Shown here: positions 8,251 through 16,500 of the stretch, piece after piece
Layout of the letters: each line of letters begins with the position of its first letter
How positions within the stretch are numbered: position 1 is the stretch's first letter
NCBI GenBank assembly: GCA_905381055.1
Contig: CAJPUR010000003.1
Span: 1-64,000, forward strand
Direction of reading: 5' to 3'
Length of the DNA: 64,000 nt
Source: an uncultured Flavobacteriaceae bacterium
GTDB taxonomy: Bacteria > Bacteroidota > Bacteroidia > Flavobacteriales > Flavobacteriaceae
Program-made: the position numbers and the translations under genes
The notes under the pieces: generated by a model
The model's database searches: none
What the model was told of the DNA's origin: nothing
The model's input: the letters and a program-made list of their open reading frames with translations, nothing else

Positions 8251-9582
8251 TTATTTTAAACCTTTTTGAAACATTTGCATCAGATGCTTGCCCTTACCTC
8301 CCTGCATCATTTTCATCATCTTACTCATAGAGTTAAATTGTTTTATCATTTGATTAACTTCATTAATGTCTTTTCCAGAACCTTTAGCTATTCTATTTTT
8401 TCTACTAAGATTTAGTAACTCAGGTTGGGCCCTTTCTTTAAGAGTCATAGAACTAATTATAACTTCAATATTTTTAAAGGCATTTTCATCAATATCAACA
8501 TCTTTTATTTTACTCGCACCTGGAATCATTCCAATTAAATCCTTCATATTACCCATTTTTTTTACTTGCTGTATTTGAGATAAAAAGTCATCGAAGCCAA
8601 ACTTATTTTTCGCAATTTTTTTACTTATTCTTCTAGCTTGTTCTTCATCAAACTGATCTTGAGCTCTTTCAACAAGGGAAACTACATCTCCCATCCCAAG
8701 AATTCTATCAGCCATCCTTTCAGGATAAAAAACATCTAAAGCTTCTATTTTTTCACCAGTACCAACAAATTTTATTGGCTTATTAACTACTGATTTTATT
8801 GATAAAGCTGCACCTCCTCTGGAGTCTCCATCAAGTTTTGTTAAAACAATACCATCAAAATTAAGAATTTCATTAAACGTCTTAGCAGTATTTACAGCAT
8901 CTTGACCAGTCATGGAATCAACTACAAAAAGAGTCTCATCAGGATTAGTTGCTTTGTGAATACTTGATATTTCATCCATCATGATTTTATCAACAGCCAA
9001 TCTTCCAGCAGTATCAATAATAATTGTATCAAAATTATTTTTTTTAGCGTGAGAAATTGCTTCTTTTGAAATTATAACTGGATTTTTTTCATCTATATTT
9101 TTATAAACCTCAACATTAATTTGATTACCTATAACTTCTAATTGCTCAATTGCCGCAGGCCTATATACGTCGCATGCAACCAGTAATGGTTTTCTTGATT
9201 TCTTTTTTTTAAGATAGTAAGCTAATTTACCGCTAAGTGTAGTTTTACCTGAACCCTGAAGCCCAGACATTAATATTGTGGAGGGTTTTGAAATAAGAGA
9301 TATTTCTTGAGAACTAGACCCCATTAGATCAGTCAATTCATCTTTTACAATCTTTATCATCAGTTGACCTGGATTTAATGTAGTCAAAACATTTTGTCCT
9401 ATAGCCTTTTCTTTAACTTTATTAGTAAATTCTTTTGCGGTTTTGAAATTAACATCAGCATCTAAAAGTGCTCTTCTAACTTCTTTTAATGTTTCTGCTA
9501 CATTAATTTCTGTTATCTTTCCATGGCCTTTTAGTATCTGGAAAGCCTTTTCTAATTTATTACTTAAATTATCAAACATCAT
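8251..9582 (-). CDS. ffh: signal recognition particle protein Ffh (SRP54)
   Basis: Ffh binds signal sequences of nascent inner-membrane proteins and delivers ribosomes to FtsY. It has 443 residues: an N domain (about 1-85), a GTPase G domain with GLQGSGKTT (G1), DTAGR (G3), TKLDGDSRGGA (G4 and I-box region), and a methionine-rich M domain ending in MSKMMKMMQGGKGKHLMQMF. Two ATG codons stand in tandem at the start; either may be used. A perfect -7 box lies 15-22 bases upstream of the first ATG, implying a very short leader. folD follows closely and blh precedes it on the same strand. Confidence 0.97.
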   Translation of the reverse strand: MMFDNLSNKLEKAFQILKGHGKITEINVAETLKEVRRALLDADVNFKTAKEFTNKVKEKAIGQNVLTTLNPGQLMIKIVKDELTDLMGSSSQEISLISKPSTILMSGLQGSGKTTLSGKLAYYLKKKKSRKPLLVACDVYRPAAIEQLEVIGNQINVEVYKNIDEKNPVIISKEAISHAKKNNFDTIIIDTAGRLAVDKIMMDEISSIHKATNPDETLFVVDSMTGQDAVNTAKTFNEILNFDGIVLTKLDGDSRGGAALSIKSVVNKPIKFVGTGEKIEALDVFYPERMADRILGMGDVVSLVERAQDQFDEEQARRISKKIAKNKFGFDDFLSQIQQVKKMGNMKDLIGMIPGASKIKDVDIDENAFKNIEVIISSMTLKERAQPELLNLSRKNRIAKGSGKDINEVNQMIKQFNSMSKMMKMMQGGKGKHLMQMFQKGLK

Positions 9583-9596
9583 GTCTAATTATCTTG

Positions 9597-9604
9597 CAAA
9601 TTTA
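9597..9604 (-). promoter_or_regulatory. candidate -7 element of the ffh-folD promoter
   Basis: TAAATTTG on the minus strand fits TAnnTTTG exactly and lies 15 bases before the ffh start. No TTG stands 17-23 bases upstream; that position is taken up by the 14-bp inverted repeat at 9614-9642. Confidence 0.4.
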
Positions 9605-9613
9605 ATTTTTTCA

Positions 9614-9642
9614 ATTTTATTTATTTAGTAAATAAATAAAAT
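9614..9642. repeat. perfect 14-bp inverted repeat between blh and ffh
   Basis: ATTTTATTTATTTA, a single G, then the exact reverse complement. It starts two bases after the blh stop codon on the minus strand and ends about ten bases upstream of the ffh -7 box. It could be a stem that stops or stabilises the blh transcript, or an operator over the ffh promoter. It consists only of A-T pairs and has no T-tract, so it is not a classic intrinsic terminator. Confidence 0.6.
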
Positions 9643-9644
9643 CT

Positions 9645-10538
9645 TCATATTGACCCCTTAATTCTTCCTATAACTAATACATGAGGAAAGGTTATTGCAG
9701 CCAAAAAAGAAAAAAATAATGGAATTAAAAAACTTTCAGGAATTATAAAGTAAATTTTTACAAAAAACAGGGACAATATTGACATTATCCAATACAAAAA
9801 TGAAGATTTTAAATAAAACAATAAGTTCTTAAAATTATATGATCCATACAAATATTTAATTTGCTCTTTCATAGATGGGAAACTATGCCATAAAACAAAA
9901 TAAGTTCCAAAACCCAATATTAGTGTTGTGAAATTAAATAAAAATAACATCAAAACAATTGTCAAGATTTCAATAAAAAAATAATATCTCATTTTTTTAA
10001 ATGAAAGAATAAAACTTAAAAAAATAATAATTGAAAAAAATGAAATAAACTGGAAAACTTCAATTGGAATTTTATAATTAGAAATGGTATATATTACATT
10101 TTTTACTTCTTCGTATTTTATAAAAAATAAAAAATTTAAAATTATACTTCCATAAGAAGTATAAAATATAAATTTAATAAGTCTTGAAACTTTAATTTTT
10201 TTAATTTTTTCTTCCCAATGTTGCTCTCCAAAGTGATAGGAACTAAAAAAAATAAAAAAAAGTAAACCAATTGATGGAATATAAAAGAAAGAAAAACATC
10301 CTAATAATACTATCAAAATATATAAAAAAAGTGTTTTTATAAAAAATAAATTATTAGAGATTTGAGATTTTTTTTGAATTAAATTAATATCATTAGCTCC
10401 ATGTATTATACCTACACTAAAAATAAGTAAGAATGCAATTATTTGTTGAAATAGCTCATTTAAAAAAAAAGATGAAACAATAATAAAAATTGTTAGAAGA
10501 ATTGAAGTTTTGTAGTATTTAAAATCAATTATTTTCAA
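9645..10538 (-). CDS. blh: Brp/Blh family beta-carotene 15,15'-dioxygenase
   Basis: Blh cleaves beta-carotene into two retinal molecules, the chromophore of proteorhodopsin. The protein has 297 residues and is almost entirely hydrophobic helices. The family's histidines are visible: H46 in HGANDINL, H102 and H107 in SSYHFGEQHWEE, H218 in VLWHSFPSMKEQ and H286 in FPHVLVIGR. These are taken to bind the catalytic iron. It is divergent from the proteorhodopsin gene across 191 bases, the usual partnership in marine flavobacteria. Carotenoid synthesis genes (crtEBIY) are not in the window. No good -7 box was found upstream, so its promoter remains unclear. Confidence 0.93.
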   Translation of the reverse strand: MKIIDFKYYKTSILLTIFIIVSSFFLNELFQQIIAFLLIFSVGIIHGANDINLIQKKSQISNNLFFIKTLFLYILIVLLGCFSFFYIPSIGLLFFIFFSSYHFGEQHWEEKIKKIKVSRLIKFIFYTSYGSIILNFLFFIKYEEVKNVIYTISNYKIPIEVFQFISFFSIIIFLSFILSFKKMRYYFFIEILTIVLMLFLFNFTTLILGFGTYFVLWHSFPSMKEQIKYLYGSYNFKNLLFYLKSSFLYWIMSILSLFFVKIYFIIPESFLIPLFFSFLAAITFPHVLVIGRIKGSI

Positions 10539-10573
10539 AAAAATATTTTTTATTATTTTTAGTTTATTTCTTT

Positions 10574-10603
10574 TTGCTTAGTATAATACTATTTATATAT
10601 TTG
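10574..10603 (+). promoter_or_regulatory. predicted proteorhodopsin promoter
   Basis: TTG at 10574-10576, a 19-base spacer and TATATTTG at 10596-10603 match the Bacteroidota consensus (TTG, 17-23 bases, TAnnTTTG). This predicts a leader of about 120 bases. A weaker sigma70-like alternative is TTGACA at 10638 with TAATAT at 10662. In the leader, TCAGAT (10631) and ATCTGA (10650) can pair. Confidence 0.6.
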
Positions 10604-10729
10604 TATGAATATATTATATTATACATATAATCAGATATTGACAAAATTAATCTGAAATAATTAATATATTCTTAGTGTATTATTATTTTTTTTTTAAATT
10701 TATCAAAACAAAACAAATAATCGATTATT

Positions 10730-11476
10730 ATGAAAAATTTTTTAAGTTTAATTAATGTAGCTGCTGACATGAGTGTAGAAGCTACTGACTATGTGTCTTT
10801 CACATTTTTTATTGGATGTATGGCTATGATGGCTGCATCGGCTTTTTTCTTCCTTTCAATGAATTCTTTTGATTCAAAATGGAGAACGTCGATATTAGTT
10901 TCAGGTCTTATTACTTTCATTGCCGCTGTTCATTACTGGTATATGAGAGATTATTGGGCAGAAACTGGTGAATCACCAACATTCTTTAGATACGTTGACT
11001 GGATACTAACTGTACCATTAATGTGCGTTGAGTTTTACTTAATTTTAAAAGCTGCTGGTGCTACTAAAAGTATGATGTGGAGATTAATCTTCTTGTCTAC
11101 AATAATGCTTGTTACCGGTTACTTTGGTGAAGCTGTTTATCCTGGTCAAGCTCAATTATGGGGATTGATTTCAGGTATTGCCTATTTTGTTATAGTTTAT
11201 GATATATGGTTCGGTGGAGCTGCTAAACTTGCTGCTGCTGCTGGAGGTGCTGTCGAAAGTGCACACAAAACCCTTTGTAAATTTGTACTTATTGGTTGGG
11301 CTATTTATCCTATTGGGTACATGGTTGGAACTGGTGAGGGACAATGGTATGCATTCATGGATGGAGCATTAAGCATGGATGTGGTTTACAACATTGGCGA
11401 TGCTATTAACAAAATTGGATTCGGTTTAGTTGTTTATCAATTAGCTGTTGATTCTAGTGCTAAAGCTACGGCATAA
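10730..11476 (+). CDS. proteorhodopsin, green-tuned light-driven proton pump
   Basis: This is a seven-helix retinal protein of 248 residues. Key positions, with GPR numbering in brackets, are H68 (H75), proton acceptor D90 (D97), T94 (T101), tuning residue M98 (105), proton donor E101 (E108), D224 (D227) and the Schiff-base lysine K228 (K231). The D-T-E set in RYVDWILTVPLMCVEF marks an outward proton pump rather than a sodium (NDQ) or chloride (NTQ) pump. Met at position 105 is the usual flavobacterial green-absorbing form. The first 15 residues may be a cleaved signal. The gene stands alone, with its own promoter and a strong terminator, and blh lies divergent. Role: light-driven proton motive force in the inner membrane. 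Confidence 0.98.
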   Translation: MKNFLSLINVAADMSVEATDYVSFTFFIGCMAMMAASAFFFLSMNSFDSKWRTSILVSGLITFIAAVHYWYMRDYWAETGESPTFFRYVDWILTVPLMCVEFYLILKAAGATKSMMWRLIFLSTIMLVTGYFGEAVYPGQAQLWGLISGIAYFVIVYDIWFGGAAKLAAAAGGAVESAHKTLCKFVLIGWAIYPIGYMVGTGEGQWYAFMDGALSMDVVYNIGDAINKIGFGLVVYQLAVDSSAKATA

Positions 11477-11495
11477 CAAAAAATTTTATTTTTTT

Positions 11496-11527
11496 AAAAA
11501 CCACTCCAAATGGAGTGGTTTTTTTTT
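11496..11527. terminator. bidirectional intrinsic terminator between proteorhodopsin and argS
   Basis: CCACTCC, loop AAAT, GGAGTGG form a GC-rich stem extended by A-T pairs. Nine T residues follow on the plus strand, and a shorter T-run follows on the minus strand. It lies between two convergent genes and can serve both. It is the clearest terminator in the window. Confidence 0.9.
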
Positions 11528-13307
11528 ACATTTTTTCAGGAACTTTAATTCCTAATAACCTACAAGACTTTTTTATATTTCTAGCTGTAATCTGAGTTAA
11601 CATTATTCTCATTTTTCTTGTTTGCTCATTTTTTTCAGCTAAAATATTTACATTTTGATAAAAAGAATTAAAAAATTTAACTAGTTCATATAGATAATTT
11701 GCAATTAAAGAAGGGCTTAATAATTTAGAAGATTGCTCAATTAATTCAGGAAAGAGTAAAAGATGTTTAATCAAGTTAGTCTCTCTAAAATTAAAATTCG
11801 GTTTTGTTATTGGTTTATCAAAATTTTCAGAACTATTTCTTATTATTGATCTAATTCTAGCATAAGTATATTGAATAAAAGGACCAGTATTTCCTGAAAA
11901 ATCTATAGATTTTTCAGGATCAAAAAGAATTCTTTTTTTTGGATCTACTTTGAGTATATAATATTTTAGCGCACCTAAACCAATTGTATCATATAAATTA
12001 TTTCTTTCTAATGAAGATAAACCTTCAATTTTTCCTAATTTTTTTGAAATTTCTTTGGCAGTATTTATCATTTTATCAATAAGTTCATCAGCATCAACTA
12101 CGTTACCTTCCCTACTTTTCATTTTTCCGTCAGGTAAATCTACCATTCCATAACTTAAATGGTGTAAAGAATCAGCCCAAATAAACCCTAATTTTTTTAA
12201 TATTAAAAAAAGAACCTTAAAATGATAATCTTGTTCATTACCAACAGTATAAACCATGCCTTTTAATGATGGATTATCATCAAATCTTTGAACAGCAGTC
12301 CCTAGATCTTGGGTAATGTAAACGGAAGTTCCATCTGACCTTAATAATAATTTTTCATCTAAGCCTTCGGGTTTTAAATCTATCCAAACGGAGCCATCTT
12401 TTTTTCTAAAAAAAATATTTTTATTTATGCCTTTTTTAACGATTTCTTTTCCTAAAAGATAGGTCACACTTTCATAGTAATTAGAATCAAAAGTAATTCC
12501 TAACCTTTTATAGGTTAAATCAAAACCTTGATAAACCCATTTATTCATTTTTTCCCATAAAGAAATGACATCCTTATCTCCAACCTCCCACTTACTCAAC
12601 ATTTTTTTGGCCTCAATAAGAATTGGCGATTCATTTTTTGCGTTTTCCATGCTATGCCCTTTGTGAATTAAATTATTTATTTCTTCTTTATATTTTTTTT
12701 CAAAAAGAACATAAAAATTTCCAACAAATTTATCCCCTTTAATTTTTGCTTTTTCAGGAGTTTCACCATTTCCAAACAATTTCCATGAAAGCATTGATTT
12801 ACATACATGAATCCCTCTATCATTAATAATTTGAGTTTTAACAACTTTGTTTCCATTAGCCTCAAGGATTTTTGAAACTGAATCACCTAAAAGATTATTC
12901 CTAATGTGGCCAAGATGTAAAGGTTTATTAGTATTTGGAGAGGAGAATTCAACAATAATTGTTTTAGAATTATTATCTATTTTTTTTAATCCATAATTAT
13001 GATCATGAATTATTTCATTTAAAATATCAACGTAAAAATTATCGGAAATTGTTAAATTTAAAAATCCATTAATAACATTATAACTTGAGATTATACTTGA
13101 AGAGTTTATTAAATATTCACCTATTTCTTTAGATAGTATTTGAGGATTTGCCTTTATATATTTTAAAATAGGAAAAATAACTAAAGTAACGTCTCCATCA
13201 AATTCTTTTCTAGTTAGTTGAAAATCAAATAAAGTTAAAGAAATATCATATTTATCATTAAAATATTCTGATATTTCCTTAGAAAGTTTGTTATAAAGTT
13301 TATTCAT
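11526..13307 (-). CDS. argS: arginyl-tRNA synthetase
   Basis: This class I aminoacyl-tRNA synthetase charges tRNA-Arg. It has 593 residues, a normal length. The N-terminal Add-1 domain covers about 1-105. The HIGH motif is HLGH at 131-134. The KMSKS loop has the degenerate ArgS form DGKMKSREGNVV. The DALR anticodon-binding domain covers the C-terminal 130 residues, ending in KKSCRLLGIKVPEKM. The gene is divergent from the unknown 146-residue gene across 62 bases and shares a bidirectional terminator with proteorhodopsin. The only tRNA gene in the window is also for arginine, but it lies 50 kb away. Confidence 0.97.
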   Translation of the reverse strand: MNKLYNKLSKEISEYFNDKYDISLTLFDFQLTRKEFDGDVTLVIFPILKYIKANPQILSKEIGEYLINSSSIISSYNVINGFLNLTISDNFYVDILNEIIHDHNYGLKKIDNNSKTIIVEFSSPNTNKPLHLGHIRNNLLGDSVSKILEANGNKVVKTQIINDRGIHVCKSMLSWKLFGNGETPEKAKIKGDKFVGNFYVLFEKKYKEEINNLIHKGHSMENAKNESPILIEAKKMLSKWEVGDKDVISLWEKMNKWVYQGFDLTYKRLGITFDSNYYESVTYLLGKEIVKKGINKNIFFRKKDGSVWIDLKPEGLDEKLLLRSDGTSVYITQDLGTAVQRFDDNPSLKGMVYTVGNEQDYHFKVLFLILKKLGFIWADSLHHLSYGMVDLPDGKMKSREGNVVDADELIDKMINTAKEISKKLGKIEGLSSLERNNLYDTIGLGALKYYILKVDPKKRILFDPEKSIDFSGNTGPFIQYTYARIRSIIRNSSENFDKPITKPNFNFRETNLIKHLLLFPELIEQSSKLLSPSLIANYLYELVKFFNSFYQNVNILAEKNEQTRKMRIMLTQITARNIKKSCRLLGIKVPEKM

Positions 13308-13369
13308 AATTAGATTTAATCAAATATAATTATTAGTTAGAGATGATTTAAATTATCTTTGAATAAAAA

Positions 13370-13810
13370 ATGCTTTTAAACTTATCTTACAAAGACAACA
13401 AATTAAAATCTAAAATCAATAAAGAAGTTGGATTAAAATTTAACATCCTTGAAAAATTAAAATTAGGGGGGAATGGTTCACCAAAACTTTTGATTTCAGA
13501 TTGTTCTTCTAATATTGATGAACTTTTAAGTTTAAATCACAACATCAAGAAATGTAATATTGAATTGAGAAAAAAAGGTATAATTATACGATTCAGAAGT
13601 TTACTTGAAACATATGGTTTAATTATTCCTTACTACAAACTAAAAATATTTAAAGGAAAAAAAGATGAAATATCATTATATAAAGATAATTTTTCAATTA
13701 AATTAAAAATTAATGGGAAAAACGTTAAAAATTTCTTTGAAAAATTAAAAAACCAAAAGTATATTTTTGAAAAAAATTTTTCTAAAAAATACAATACTAG
13801 AATAAATTAA
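13370..13810 (+). CDS. unknown basic 146-residue protein
   Basis: I do not recognise this protein. It is lysine-rich (about one residue in five), soluble, and has neither signal peptide nor transmembrane helix. Visible blocks are a glycine stretch LKLGGNGSPKLLISD near residues 32-46 and alternating beta-like segments (GIIIRFRS, YGLIIPYYKLKIF). It is a plausible real gene because it fills the gap between argS (divergent) and gltA (convergent, stops two bases apart), has an ATG start, and overlaps nothing. It might be a nucleic-acid-associated protein judging by charge, but that is only a guess. Confidence 0.65.
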   Translation: MLLNLSYKDNKLKSKINKEVGLKFNILEKLKLGGNGSPKLLISDCSSNIDELLSLNHNIKKCNIELRKKGIIIRFRSLLETYGLIIPYYKLKIFKGKKDEISLYKDNFSIKLKINGKNVKNFFEKLKNQKYIFEKNFSKKYNTRIN

Positions 13811-13812
13811 AA

Positions 13813-15096
13813 TTATCTAAGATCTAATGGAGTAAAAACTCTGTCAGTTGGACCAGTATAAATTTGTCTTGGTCTGCCAATTGGTTCATTATTGAGCCTC
13901 ATTTCCCTCCACTGAGCAATCCACCCGGGAAGTCTTCCAAGAGCAAACATAACAGTAAACATTTCAGTTGGTATACCAAGTGCTCTATAAATAATACCAG
14001 AATAAAAATCTACATTTGGATATAACTTCCTGTCAATAAAATATTTATCATTCAAAGCTTCAGTTTCTAATTCTTTAGCTATTTCTAAAACTGGATCTGT
14101 AACTCCTAGTTCTTTAAGAACTTCGTCAGCAGAAACTTTTAGAATCTTAGCTCTAGGATCAAAATTCTTATATACTCTATGACCAAATCCCATTAGTCTA
14201 AAAGGATCATTTTTATCTTTGGCTTTTTTCATGAATTTTTTAGTATCGCCTCCATCACTCCGAATAGATTCTAACATTTCAATAACAGCTTGATTTGCAC
14301 CTCCATGTAAACGTCCCCACAATGCAGAAATTCCCGCTGATACAGACGCAAATAATCCAGCATGAGATGAACCCACAATTCTTACAGTTGAAGTAGAACA
14401 ATTTTGCTCATGATCTGCATGAAGAATCAACAATTTATTTAAAGCGTTTGTAACAACTGGATTAGGTTCGTATTTTTGATTAGGTCTTTTAAACATTAAT
14501 TGACTTATGTTATCAATATATGGAAGAGAAATATCACTATAAATTAAAGGCAATCCTTTAACTTTTCTTTGGGCCCAAGAAGTAAGAATTGGAAATTTTC
14601 CAAGTAACATTACAATTGCCTCAAACATATTTTCTTCAGAATTGATATCAACTGCAGAGGGATTAAAAGCAGTTAGTGCAGAGGTCAAAGAAGCCAATAC
14701 TCCCATGGGATGAGCAGATTTAGGAAAGCTTTTAAGAATAACTTTTAAATCTTCATCAACAATGGACTCTTCATTAATATTATTTTTTAATTTTTCAAGT
14801 TGAATTTTAGATGGTAGTTCACCAAAAATTAGAAGGTAAGCAACCTCGAGAAAATCAGCTTTATTAGCTAAATCTTCTATTGAATAACCCCTATATTTTA
14901 AAATTCCTTTTTCACCATCTAAAAATGTAATATCACTTATACATGAACCAGAGTTTTTATATCCAGGATCAAGAGTTATTAAACCAGTTTTAGATCTTAA
15001 ATCTTTTATATTAATTCCTAGCTCATTTTCGGAACCTTTTAAAAGATCAAAATCAAAACTTTTATCATTATAAGTGATTTTAATAGTTTTATCCAT
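13813..15096 (-). CDS. gltA: citrate synthase
   Basis: GltA condenses acetyl-CoA and oxaloacetate to citrate, the first step of the TCA cycle. I chose the ATG at 15096 (427 residues) rather than an in-frame TTG at 15117, because that TTG lies within the predicted -7 box. With this start the catalytic residues fall at H264 (LHGGAN), H306 (FGHRVY) and D363 (VDFYSG), almost exactly as in the E. coli enzyme (264, 305, 362). It is of the larger hexameric type. It follows eno on the same strand. Confidence 0.97.
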   Translation of the reverse strand: MDKTIKITYNDKSFDFDLLKGSENELGINIKDLRSKTGLITLDPGYKNSGSCISDITFLDGEKGILKYRGYSIEDLANKADFLEVAYLLIFGELPSKIQLEKLKNNINEESIVDEDLKVILKSFPKSAHPMGVLASLTSALTAFNPSAVDINSEENMFEAIVMLLGKFPILTSWAQRKVKGLPLIYSDISLPYIDNISQLMFKRPNQKYEPNPVVTNALNKLLILHADHEQNCSTSTVRIVGSSHAGLFASVSAGISALWGRLHGGANQAVIEMLESIRSDGGDTKKFMKKAKDKNDPFRLMGFGHRVYKNFDPRAKILKVSADEVLKELGVTDPVLEIAKELETEALNDKYFIDRKLYPNVDFYSGIIYRALGIPTEMFTVMFALGRLPGWIAQWREMRLNNEPIGRPRQIYTGPTDRVFTPLDLR

Positions 15097-15114
15097 ACAT
15101 ATAAAGTGAGAATG

Positions 15115-15122
15115 CAAATATA
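15115..15122 (-). promoter_or_regulatory. candidate -7 element of the gltA promoter
   Basis: TATATTTG on the minus strand fits TAnnTTTG. It lies 18 bases before the gltA ATG. The nearest upstream TTG (15154-15152) is 29 bases away, too far for a normal -33 box. The element supports the downstream ATG as the true start. Confidence 0.4.
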
Positions 15123-15180
15123 TATATATTTAGTAGATAAATTTAATTAAACAACTTAAATAAGTTTTTTAAAAGATTAT

Positions 15181-16473
15181 TTAGTCAAATATCTTGAAAG
15201 CACTTTTTTGAGGATAAAAAGCTATTTCCTCAAGTTCCTCCTCTATCCTTAGTAACTGATTATACTTTGACATTCTATCACTTCTAGATGCAGATCCAGT
15301 CTTAATTTGTCCAGTATTTAAAGCAACAGCTAAATCTGCTATGGTATTATCCTCAGTCTCACCTGACCTGTGAGACATAACGCAAGTATATCCGGAATTT
15401 TTAGCCATATTTACAGCTGCGATTGTCTCGGAAAGTGTTCCAATTTGATTAACCTTAATTAAAATTGAATTAGCTATCTTATTTTTTATTCCTTTTGATA
15501 ATCTTTCAACATTTGTTACAAAAAGATCATCACCAACTAATTGAACCTTATCTCCAATTTTTTCTGTTAATGTTTTCCATCCTTCCCAATCATTTTCGTC
15601 CATTCCATCTTCAATAGAGATTATTGGAAATTTTAAACATAAATCTGATAAAAATTCTGCTTGCTCCTCTGAATTCCTTTTAACGCCATTAGGTCCCTCA
15701 AAAATAGTATAATCATAAATACCATTTTTATAGAATTCTGCAGATGCACAGTCTAAGGCTATCATTACTTCTTCTCCAGGTTTGTATCCTGCATTTTTTA
15801 TTGATTCTAAAATTGTTTCAAGAGCATCTTCAGTCCCTTTGAGTTTAGGAGCAAACCCTCCCTCATCACCAACTGCTGTACTTAAACCTTTTTTATTTAA
15901 AACTTTTTTTAGATTATGAAAAATTTCGGTTCCCATTTGCATGGAATGTGAAAAAGATTTTGCCATTAAAGGTATTATCATAAATTCTTGAAAAGCAATT
16001 GGAGCATCAGAATGAGATCCACCATTAATAATATTCATCATTGGAACTGGAAGAGTATTTGCACTTGTTCCTCCAATATATCTATAAAGAGGAATTCCTA
16101 ACTCATTCGCAGCAGCTTTTGAAATAGCTAAAGAAATTCCTAATAATGCATTGGCTCCATATTTTGACTTATTTTTAGTACCATCTAAATCTATCATCAA
16201 TTTATCTATTTTATTTTGATCAAAAACTGAAAGCCCAATTATTTCCTCAGACAAAACATCGTTAATATTATTCACAGCGGTCATTACTCCTTTACCCATA
16301 AAAGAATTACCTCCATCTCTTAATTCTACTGCTTCGTGTTCTCCAGTAGATGCTCCTGAAGGAACAGCTGCTCTTCCAAATATTCCACTTTCAGTATAAA
16401 CATCTACTTCAACTGTAGGATTTCCTCTTGAATCTAAAATTTGTCTTGCTAGGATTTTAACAATTATGCTCAT
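15181..16473 (-). CDS. eno: enolase
   Basis: Enolase converts 2-phosphoglycerate to phosphoenolpyruvate in glycolysis and gluconeogenesis. The length of 430 residues is typical. Visible signatures are [14 protein letters not shown] and [10 protein letters not shown]-type text at the N-terminus, metal ligands in [10 protein letters not shown] and VGDDLFVTN, the active-site lysine in [10 protein letters not shown], and [14 protein letters not shown] near residues 364-377. It lies between carA (27 bases upstream) and gltA on the same strand and may be cotranscribed with carA. Bacterial enolase also takes part in RNA degradosomes in other phyla, and pnp is in this window, but nothing here shows that link. 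Confidence 0.98.
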   Translation of the reverse strand: MSIIVKILARQILDSRGNPTVEVDVYTESGIFGRAAVPSGASTGEHEAVELRDGGNSFMGKGVMTAVNNINDVLSEEIIGLSVFDQNKIDKLMIDLDGTKNKSKYGANALLGISLAISKAAANELGIPLYRYIGGTSANTLPVPMMNIINGGSHSDAPIAFQEFMIIPLMAKSFSHSMQMGTEIFHNLKKVLNKKGLSTAVGDEGGFAPKLKGTEDALETILESIKNAGYKPGEEVMIALDCASAEFYKNGIYDYTIFEGPNGVKRNSEEQAEFLSDLCLKFPIISIEDGMDENDWEGWKTLTEKIGDKVQLVGDDLFVTNVERLSKGIKNKIANSILIKVNQIGTLSETIAAVNMAKNSGYTCVMSHRSGETEDNTIADLAVALNTGQIKTGSASRSDRMSKYNQLLRIEEELEEIAFYPQKSAFKIFD

Positions 16474-16500
16474 TATAAATTAATTTAAATTAGTTTTTTA

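Noticed and set aside
10638-10667. TTGACA and TAATAT as a sigma70-like rhodopsin promoter
   Set aside because: An 18-base spacing is acceptable for enterobacteria, but the Bacteroidota-type promoter upstream fits the likely sigma factor better. Kept only as an alternative.
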